Shown here piece by piece: positions 15,212 to 21,135 of a DNA stretch of 22,653 bases (within the stretch, counting starts at the first letter, position 1; every line of letters starts with the position of its first letter). The notes beneath the pieces are model-generated. The model saw only the letters and a list, made by a program, of their open reading frames with translations. It was not told the origin of the DNA and made no database searches. The stretch comes from an uncultured Succinivibrio sp. (GTDB lineage Bacteria > Pseudomonadota > Gammaproteobacteria > Enterobacterales > Succinivibrionaceae): the NCBI GenBank assembly GCA_900767695.1, contig CAAGAC010000108.1, positions 1 through 22,653 of the forward strand, given 5' to 3'. The translations under genes were made by a program, and so were the position numbers.

Positions 15212-15293
15212 TAAGGGAGGGCATACAAAATAAAAAAACGAAACCCGCAAGGGTTCCACCTGGCACAGCAGGCTGACTTAGGAGAACATCATC

Positions 15294-16235
15294 ATGGCTC
15301 TGTATGTAAACACCAACGTCACATCGCTCAGGACGCGCACCGCCCTGACGAACGACACCAACAAGCTCAGCACCACCTACGAGCGCCTCTCAACCGGACT
15401 GCGCATCAACTCCGCCAAGGACGACGCCGCCGGCCTCCAGATCTCCGACCGCCTCACGGCCCAGATCAACGGCCTCGACCAGGGCAACCGCAACGCCAAC
15501 GACGGCATCGCCCTGGCGCAGGTCATGGAGGGAGCCCTCGACGAGACCACCACGATGCTCCAGCGCATCCGCGTGCTCGCCATCCAGGCCTCAAACGGCA
15601 CCAACACCTCCATCGACCGCGAGTCCATCCAGCAGGAGGTGAGGCAGCTCTCCGAGGAAATCACCCGCATCGCCTGCAAGACCACCTACGCCGGCCAGCA
15701 GATCCTCGCAGGCGCCAAGCACGGCATGCTCGGATCCACCGGCATGGTCAGGTTCCAGGTGGGCGCATACGCCAACGACATCCTCTCGGTCTCGCTCTCG
15801 ACCGGCATGACCCTCTCGGGCATCGCCGCCCTCGCCGTGGCCCAGGGCAAGGTCGCCAAAGACTACTTCAAGGCCGACAAGGCAAACACGAAAAACCCTT
15901 CGGGACTCATTGCGGATCCTGACGGCTACTACTTCGACGTCTCATCCTTCGACAGCGCCGAGGCCTCAATCCAGGCCGTCGACTACCTCCTCAACATGGT
16001 CGACTCCAAGCGCGCCGAGCTCGGAGCCATCGAGAACCGCATGGAGTCCACCATCCGCAACCAGTCCAACGTCTCTGCAAACGTCAGCGACGCCAGATCC
16101 AGGATCAGGGACACCGACTACGCAGAGGAGGCGTCAAACCTCTCCGCCCAGTCCATCGTCCAGCAGGCGGCGTCCTCAATCCTGACCCAGGCCAATCAGC
16201 AGCCCCAGATCGCCCTCTCGCTGCTGCAAGGCTAA
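15294..16235 (+). CDS. Flagellin
   Basis: 313 residues with conserved D0/D1 ends and only a short central part, so it lacks large D2/D3 surface domains. The N-terminus 'MALYVNTNVTSLRTRTAL' and 'LSTGLRINSAKDDAAGLQI' are standard, as is the C-terminus 'AEEASNLSAQSIVQQAASSI' ending 'QIALSLLQG'. The D1 segment 'MLQRIRVLAIQASNG' (88-102) corresponds to the TLR5-recognised region. Residue 128 is a cysteine in 'RIACKTTYAGQQIL', where family members usually have Asn, Asp or another small polar residue; cysteine is very rare in flagellins. TAGGAGA precedes the ATG. The gene is monocistronic here; no chaperone or cap gene is adjacent. Confidence 0.96.
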   Translation: MALYVNTNVTSLRTRTALTNDTNKLSTTYERLSTGLRINSAKDDAAGLQISDRLTAQINGLDQGNRNANDGIALAQVMEGALDETTTMLQRIRVLAIQASNGTNTSIDRESIQQEVRQLSEEITRIACKTTYAGQQILAGAKHGMLGSTGMVRFQVGAYANDILSVSLSTGMTLSGIAALAVAQGKVAKDYFKADKANTKNPSGLIADPDGYYFDVSSFDSAEASIQAVDYLLNMVDSKRAELGAIENRMESTIRNQSNVSANVSDARSRIRDTDYAEEASNLSAQSIVQQAASSILTQANQQPQIALSLLQG

Positions 16236-16258
16236 GGCCGGCAAGGAAGTCCCCCAAG

Positions 16259-16291
16259 GGCGGGTCCGCCGCTCTCCAACGCGGATCCGCC
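16259..16291. terminator. Hairpin between convergent genes
   Basis: GGCGGGTCCGC (16259-16269) pairs with GCGGATCCGCC (16281-16291), 11 bp with one G-T pair and an 11-nt loop, 24 nt after the flagellin stop. There is no T-tract on either strand, so termination is plausible but not certain. Confidence 0.4.
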
Positions 16292-16308
16292 TGCGCCGGA
16301 AGGCGCTC

Positions 16309-17244
16309 TCAGGGGATGAGGACAATCTTTCCCAAAGTATGGCCAGAGCCTATGAGCTCGTGGGCCTTGGCGCATTCGTCAAGCGCAAGGGTCATGGACA
16401 CAAAAGGCTCCACGCCGTCTGCAAGCATCCTCGCAAGCTCGGAGCGCAGCTCCTCGTCGTGGCTTGCCAGCACCCCGGACGCCCTCACGCGCCCAGGCGC
16501 GGCCGCGCACACCTCCCTTGCCGTGATAGTCGGCACGCTCACCAGCAGCCCGCCATCCTCAAGATACCTGTACATGGCGATCCCCGCCTTGCCGCCGGGC
16601 ATGTCGATGACCGCCCCGAAGCCTCTCTCCATCTCATCGGGCAAGGGCCCTGCATAGTCGTAGGCCTCGACAGCGCCAAGGCTCCTCAGGAAATCCAGCT
16701 TTCCCGCGCTTGCAGTACCCGCGACCTCGTAGCCCTTGTTGAGCAGCGCGCGCACCAGGATGTGCCCGACGCCTCCGGTGGCGCCTGAGACCAGCACCCT
16801 GAGCGGGGGCGGCGGCAGCATCCTCATGATGGTGAGCGCGGTGAGCCCTGCCGAGACCGAGGCTGAGGCCGCCTCGAAGAAGACGCCCTCCGGGATCGGC
16901 ATCAGGCAGTCGTCGTCCGCGATAGCCTTCTCGGCATAGGCGCGCGGATCGTAGGGGAAGCCCGCCTGCCCGAAGACCTTCTCTCCTGCGTGGAATGCGC
17001 TGCCTTCGCCTGCCTTGAGCACGACTCCGGCGCAGTCAAAGCCGAGCGTCCACGGGAAGGGCCTTCCCTTGTTGTGATCGCACACGAAGTTGCGCCCGGC
17101 GCGGATCTTCGCGTCGATGGGATTGACCGCGCAGGCCCTGACCTCGATCAGGCACTGGCCCCGGCCTGGATCCATGTCCTCGACATCGGCGATCCTCAAC
17201 ACCTCGGGACCGCCGAAGCGGTCGAACAATACAGCCTTGTGCAT
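16309..17244 (-). CDS. Zinc-independent quinone oxidoreductase-like MDR enzyme
   Basis: 311 residues from the ATG at 17244, which has AGGAGG 6 nt upstream; longer in-frame starts read into the preceding gene. A medium-chain dehydrogenase/reductase: GroES-like N-terminus 'AVLFDRFGGPEVLRI' and 'VNPIDAKIRAG', 'LGFDCAGVV', then a Rossmann domain with 'VLVSGATGGVGHILV' (NADPH-binding). The structural and catalytic zinc ligands of alcohol dehydrogenases are missing, which indicates the quinone oxidoreductase branch. The substrate is unknown. It starts 1 nt after the MATE gene stop, so the two are co-transcribed. Confidence 0.85.
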   Translation of the reverse strand: MHKAVLFDRFGGPEVLRIADVEDMDPGRGQCLIEVRACAVNPIDAKIRAGRNFVCDHNKGRPFPWTLGFDCAGVVLKAGEGSAFHAGEKVFGQAGFPYDPRAYAEKAIADDDCLMPIPEGVFFEAASASVSAGLTALTIMRMLPPPPLRVLVSGATGGVGHILVRALLNKGYEVAGTASAGKLDFLRSLGAVEAYDYAGPLPDEMERGFGAVIDMPGGKAGIAMYRYLEDGGLLVSVPTITAREVCAAAPGRVRASGVLASHDEELRSELARMLADGVEPFVSMTLALDECAKAHELIGSGHTLGKIVLIP

Positions 17245-17245
17245 C

Positions 17246-18619
17246 TCATGCCTCCTTTGGCGCAATGCTGGATGCGCCATCTGCATGGCGCGACTTGACC
17301 GACTTCCAGAGCGAGCGGGCGAAATGCACGCCCAGCGCCGCGCTCAGGAAGGCCGAGACCGAGCTTGAGATCCAGACTCCCTCAAGCCCCCAGAGCGTGC
17401 TGCAGGCCCACAGCGCGCTTAGCGGGAAGACCACGGTCCTTGCCATTGAGAGGATGAAGGCCCTGCCCGGGCTTTCAAGCGCGGTGAGGAACACCCTCAG
17501 GCAGATCTCGGCCCAGATGAAGAGGTAGCTTATGCTGAAGATCCTGATGCAGAGCTCGCCAAGCCTCACGAACTCCTCGTCACCCGGCGCCCCGAAGAGC
17601 GGGATCATCAGCCCGCCCGCCGTCTCGAAGGCCACGAAGACCACGGCGGCGATGGCGGCGCAGATGGCAAGGCAGCCCTTCTCGATGGCGGCGACGCGCG
17701 GCACCAGATTGGCGCCGTAGCAGTAGCTCATCGGGGGCTGCATCGCGTTGTTGACGCCATCAAGGAGCATCATCACCACCGCGCCCGCGTAGAGCGCGGC
17801 GGCGTTGGCGGCGACCGCCACGGTGCCGCCGAGCCTCAGGAGCGCGCCGTTGACCGCGAGCATCAGCACCGAACCCGAGACTTCCTCCAGAAACTCCGGG
17901 GTGCCGTTTGCGAGCATGCGCCTGAGCTGGCCGCCCGTGACGAGCCCGCGAACGAAGCGGATGTCGGTGCGGCACATGACGAAGGGCGCGAAGCCTGCGA
18001 TGGCGCCTAGGGAGAGCGAGACGCAGGTGGTGAACGAGGCGCACCAGATCCCCTGCCTAAGCACCACGATGAAGAGGTAGTCGAGCGCGAGGTTCAAGAG
18101 CGAGGCGCCCACGTTGAGCCACATCGAGTAGCGCTGCATCCCGCTGACCCTGAGGTAGCCGTTTATCGAGTAGTAGAGGCATACGAGCGGCCCGAACACG
18201 AGGTAGGAGCGGATGTATGAGCGGCACAGCGCCTGGGTCTCCTCCCCGGCTCCCAGAAGCTTCAGGAATGGCACCGTGAGGAGGAAGCCTGCCGCGCACA
18301 TCACAAGCCCGAGCGCTATCTCAAGGCAGACGCTAACCGTGAACATGCGGCAGGCCTTGTCGCGCTCCCTGCGCCCAAGGTAGTTTGAGATCTTGACGCT
18401 GGCGCCCGTGGAGATCATCGAGCTGAGCGCGAACATCACCCCCAGGAGCGGCCACATCATGTTCGCGGCGGCGAGGCTGTCGTGGCCCATGAAGTGCCCC
18501 ACGAACATTCCGTCGACCATCACATAGATGGCGCCTGCGGCCATGCTCACCGATCCTGGGAGCACGCAGCGGGCGAAGAGCCTTGGCAGGGACAGCTTTT
18601 CAAAAATCTCGGAGCGCAT
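17246..18619 (-). CDS. MATE-family multidrug/toxic-compound exporter
   Basis: 457 residues with twelve likely membrane helices in two MATE halves. 'YVMVDGMFVGHFMGHDSLAA' is the first-helix signature with the family Asp, followed by 'SSMISTGASVKISNYLGRRE'. The second half contains 'GAVVMMLLDGVNNAMQPPMS' and 'YCYGANLV'. It is an inner-membrane Na+- or H+-coupled antiporter; the substrate is unknown. ATG 18619 has no good ribosome-binding site. It is followed after 1 nt by the quinone oxidoreductase-like gene, so the pair may handle one toxic compound, which is inference. Confidence 0.9.
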   Translation of the reverse strand: MRSEIFEKLSLPRLFARCVLPGSVSMAAGAIYVMVDGMFVGHFMGHDSLAAANMMWPLLGVMFALSSMISTGASVKISNYLGRRERDKACRMFTVSVCLEIALGLVMCAAGFLLTVPFLKLLGAGEETQALCRSYIRSYLVFGPLVCLYYSINGYLRVSGMQRYSMWLNVGASLLNLALDYLFIVVLRQGIWCASFTTCVSLSLGAIAGFAPFVMCRTDIRFVRGLVTGGQLRRMLANGTPEFLEEVSGSVLMLAVNGALLRLGGTVAVAANAAALYAGAVVMMLLDGVNNAMQPPMSYCYGANLVPRVAAIEKGCLAICAAIAAVVFVAFETAGGLMIPLFGAPGDEEFVRLGELCIRIFSISYLFIWAEICLRVFLTALESPGRAFILSMARTVVFPLSALWACSTLWGLEGVWISSSVSAFLSAALGVHFARSLWKSVKSRHADGASSIAPKEA

Positions 18620-18725
18620 GGGATGTCTTTGTCAAATGGAAGCTTGGAACTGGCGCGGATGCGCCATGACTGACCGCGGCAATTCTACACCGCGATCGGC
18701 GCGCCAGAGGGTGGACGCGAAGTCA

Positions 18726-18760
18726 AAAAGGCCCCGGCAGGGGCCGGGGCAATTTTTCTT
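18726..18760. terminator. Bidirectional intrinsic terminator
   Basis: GCCCCGGC-AGGG-GCCGGGGC (18731-18750) has AATTTTT on the plus side and TTTTTGACTT on the minus side. No recognised gene ends just before it on either strand. Confidence 0.8.
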
Positions 18761-19013
18761 CAGGTAGTTTGGCGCTAGAACGCGCCAGGAGAGGCTGGCA
18801 GAACGTCTGCCCTGCCAACGCTTTCAATGTTAGGTGGTGTTTCTTAGCGGAGAATTAGCAAGAGGCTAATTTTGCGCATTGGCGCCGCAACAGTTGAGAT
18901 CTCAGAGCGCTCTGGCGAGCCAAGGCGCTGGCAAAACTAAAATTTCAGAAATTCAAAGCATTGGCGCAAAAACGCAGCGCTTGCGGAAAAGAAAAGCACG
19001 TCCAATGGAGCGG

Positions 19014-19039
19014 AAAAAGGCCGCATCCGCGGCCTTTTT
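19014..19039 (-). terminator. Intrinsic terminator after the repeat lipoprotein
   Basis: AAAAAGGCCGC and GCGGCCTTTTT form an 11-bp symmetrical stem around a 4-nt loop, 40 nt past the lipoprotein stop. The flanking A and T runs make it work in both directions. Confidence 0.85.
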
Positions 19040-19078
19040 CCTTATGGTGATACTTAGGGAGCCTAAGCTTGAGTATTC

Positions 19079-19897
19079 TTACTTGGAGGCGTCCTCGGGC
19101 TTCCACTGGTAGCGGGGTTCTGCCGAACGGAAGCCGAACTTGTTGCTCTCCTTCTTGATGGCCTCTGCCTCGAGTTCCTCGTCGGTCTTCTTGGCGGCGG
19201 AGTTCTTCTCCTCGACCTTCACGCCGGCCCTCTTGGCGGCATCTCGGTACTTCTCATCGCGGGTGACGGTCCCGGAGCGCGGCTTGCCAGTGGCCTCCTC
19301 GGGATTCCGCTGGTAGCGCGGCTCGGCTGACCTGAAGCCAGTCTCGGTGCGCTCGGCCTCCTCGGCTATCTTGTCGTTGTCGGCCTCGCGCTTGGCCTGG
19401 GCGGCGCGCTTTGCCTCCTCCTTGGCCTTCTGCTCGGCGGTGAGTTCCTTCTTGGCAGGAGCGGCCTTCTTGCCGGTCATCTGCTCGGGATGCTTCTGGA
19501 AGCGTACCTCGGAGGACTTGAAGCCCGCGTCGGTGCGCTCGGCCTTGTCAGCCGCCTTCTCGGCAGCCGCGGCGGACGCTGCAGTGGCGGCCGCGCCAAC
19601 GGCATTGTCCTGATCGTCGGAGACCTGCGCCTCGTCCGCAGCCTGATCCGCGTTCTCGTCGGCCTGCTCCTCGTCGTCGCCGCCGCCAAACACGAACAGG
19701 TGCTTGTCGTCGGTGCGCTCGGAGAGCTCGTCGGCCTGGTGGCGCACCATGGCCTCGGGGTGCGCCTGGAAGCGCACTTCGGCGGACTTGAAGCCCTTGG
19801 GGCCGTCAGCGGCGCCCTTGTATTCTTCGGTGGAGTTGCAGGCGGCGAGCGAAATCACCGACAGCACGGCGATCGCGGCCAGGGAAAGTTTGCGCAT
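19079..19897 (-). CDS. Lipoprotein with four 16-residue repeats (function unknown)
   Basis: 272 residues. A lipoprotein signal peptide ends in the lipobox 'LAAC' with Cys20, so the protein should be membrane-anchored; Asn21 does not signal inner-membrane retention. Four copies of G-F-K/R-S-A/S-E-x-R-F/Y-Q-x-x-P-E lie at residues 35-50, 125-140, 187-202 and 255-270, the last at the C-terminus. Copies 2 and 3 are preceded by 'AERT'. The linkers are low complexity: acidic (73-98), Ala-rich (100-118), and Lys/Glu/Ala-rich, probably helical or coiled coil (145-185, 215-252). I do not recognise a family. AAGGA precedes the ATG by 5 nt. The leader carries a small hairpin AGGCCC-CAA-GGGCCT (19925-19911), and TAGAAT at 19951-19946 may be the -10 box. 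Confidence 0.85.
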   Translation of the reverse strand: MRKLSLAAIAVLSVISLAACNSTEEYKGAADGPKGFKSAEVRFQAHPEAMVRHQADELSERTDDKHLFVFGGGDDEEQADENADQAADEAQVSDDQDNAVGAAATAASAAAAEKAADKAERTDAGFKSSEVRFQKHPEQMTGKKAAPAKKELTAEQKAKEEAKRAAQAKREADNDKIAEEAERTETGFRSAEPRYQRNPEEATGKPRSGTVTRDEKYRDAAKRAGVKVEEKNSAAKKTDEELEAEAIKKESNKFGFRSAEPRYQWKPEDASK

Positions 19898-19966
19898 AGT
19901 AGTCCTTTGCAGGCCCTTGGGGCCTTGTTGTATGTTTCTTGGCTTATTCTACAGCCACGACGCCGA

Positions 19967-20284
19967 TCATGCGTAGGCGGAAAACGCCAGCAGGCCCTGG
20001 AGCTCGTCACGCTGCCCCATCTGCTGGACGTTGGCGTAGGCGGCCGCCTGCGGGGATGTCGCGTTGGGCATCCTCAGGCTGTCCCTCGCCTGCTCGTACG
20101 CGCGCTCGTAGTCATCGCCGGAGGCGGCGGACACGCTGTCCGCCGAGGCGGCCTGCTGTTGCTGCTGCTCCTGCGCCCGGCTGTCCTGGGCCTGCCCCGA
20201 CTGCTCGCTCACGCGGCGGCGGTTCTGGGCGCTCTGGATCACCTGGGAATAGAGGCTGTCCGAAGTGTTGACGCTGATTGCCAT
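19967..20284 (-). CDS. Hypothetical Gln-rich small protein
   Basis: 105 residues, no recognised family. The N-terminus 'MAISVNTSDSLYSQVIQSAQ' resembles the start of flagellin-type proteins ('MALYVNTNV' in this window). A Gln-rich segment with five consecutive Gln is at ~39-44, followed by polar low complexity and a C-terminal helix 'SPQAAAYANVQQMGQRDELQ'. No signal peptide or membrane segment; no cysteine. It lies between tsaB and the repeat lipoprotein, all on the minus strand, with 66 nt to tsaB and 69 nt to the lipoprotein. The ribosome-binding site is weak (AGG 10 nt upstream). Composition and codon use fit a real gene; function unknown. Confidence 0.65.
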   Translation of the reverse strand: MAISVNTSDSLYSQVIQSAQNRRRVSEQSGQAQDSRAQEQQQQQAASADSVSAASGDDYERAYEQARDSLRMPNATSPQAAAYANVQQMGQRDELQGLLAFSAYA

Positions 20285-20338
20285 TTAAACTACCTGCTGC
20301 CGCAGCCCGGGCTGTCGCCCAAGGCTGAATTGGGCCTG

Positions 20339-20366
20339 GCGCCCCGGGCCTCAGGCCCTGGGGCGC
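20339..20366 (-). terminator. Hairpin around the tsaB stop codon
   Basis: GCGCCCCGGGCC (20339-20350) pairs with GGCCC-T-GGGGCGC (20354-20366): 12 bp with a single bulged base and a 3-nt loop that is the TGA stop of tsaB. There is no T-tract after it, so it may protect or pause the transcript rather than end it. Confidence 0.45.
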
Positions 20367-21061
20367 GAATGGTGCTGCTCGGGGATCTTCTTCCAGGCCA
20401 CCTCGTCGCGGACGTATAGAGGCAGTGCCTGCGCCGCGTCGACGGTCCTGCCCTCGTCAAAGAGCACCTTCCCAAGCTTTACTATAAACTCTCCGTCGGG
20501 AAACTGCGAACGCTTGACGATGTTTCTGTTAAGCCCGGCGGAATAAAGAAGCTCGGTGCCGGTGCCGCCGGCGTAGGCGCCGTGGGCGCCAAGCGCCGAG
20601 GAGACCTTCTGCACAGCGTCATCGGGCCTGAGCACGCAGGGCTCCAGAAGAGCCTTTGGATAGGTGCCGGTGCGCTCGTAGACCGCGACATAGACCTCGC
20701 CCATGCGGGCGTCTATGGATGCCACTGCGCAGCTCTCGTCGGTGCCGTAGAGCGCCTGCATCGCCAGCGCCTCAAGCGAGCTCACGCCCGCGCACTTGAG
20801 CCCCAGCGCCTGGGCGTATCCCTGCGCCGTCGAGGCGGCGATGCGCACGCCGGTGAACGAGCCCGGGCCCTTGCCGTAGACGATGCCGTCGAGATCGCCC
20901 TTCTCCAGCCCCGCCATCTCCAGCACGCGGTCGGCCATCGGCAGGATTATCTCGGCGTGCTTCTGCGGCGCCTCCTCGTTGATGCTGAAGACCTCGCCGT
21001 CTCCGCGCAGCGCCGCGGCGGAGCAGTTCTCGGTTGATGTCTCAAATGCCAGAAGATTCAT
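20351..21061 (-). CDS. tsaB: tRNA threonylcarbamoyladenosine biosynthesis protein TsaB
   Basis: 236 residues, close to E. coli TsaB (231). TsaB is the scaffold partner of TsaD and TsaE in making t6A37 on ANN-decoding tRNAs. N-terminal 'LLAFETSTENCSAAAL' is the ASKHA phosphate-1 region, and 'GPGSFTGVRIA' at ~66-76 is the family signature; 'ASIDARMGEVYVAVYE' follows. The C-terminal 'ALPLYVRDEVAWKK' is also typical. It is downstream of a yoaA-like helicase gene, as in E. coli. The ATG at 21061 has only a weak AAGG upstream. Confidence 0.95.
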   Translation of the reverse strand: MNLLAFETSTENCSAAALRGDGEVFSINEEAPQKHAEIILPMADRVLEMAGLEKGDLDGIVYGKGPGSFTGVRIAASTAQGYAQALGLKCAGVSSLEALAMQALYGTDESCAVASIDARMGEVYVAVYERTGTYPKALLEPCVLRPDDAVQKVSSALGAHGAYAGGTGTELLYSAGLNRNIVKRSQFPDGEFIVKLGKVLFDEGRTVDAAQALPLYVRDEVAWKKIPEQHHSRPRA

Positions 21062-21135
21062 CTAAGTGACCTTGCGGGTAGGCCCGCCTGCCTGAAGTTC
21101 GACGCCCGCCTGCTGCCATGCGCGGCGGGTTCTTG

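Larger units (their letters stand above)
14896..15293. other. Divergent intergenic region, aldehyde dehydrogenase / flagellin
   Basis: 398 bp without a gene. Near the dehydrogenase it has an inverted repeat CTAATC-8-GATTAG (14924-14943) and a direct repeat AGGTGAG (14951-14957 and 14968-14974). A perfect 8-bp hairpin TGGCGGCC/GGCCGCCA lies at 15022-15046 with no T-tract. The flagellin side carries the IHF-like and sigma-54-like sites listed separately, and an mRNA-leader hairpin AACCC-GCAA-GGGTT (15242-15255) with a GNRA-type loop. Confidence 0.6.
18620..19078. other. Gene-free, hairpin-rich region
   Basis: 459 bp without a credible gene. Perfect hairpins occur at 18731-18750, 18770-18787, 18797-18811 and 18853-18871, and a terminator at 19014-19039. 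The first is a terminator facing both ways, so something between 18760 and 19010 could be transcribed on the minus strand and stop there. TAGAAT at 18687-18682 (minus) is a possible -10 for the MATE operon but has no clear -35. Confidence 0.5.
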
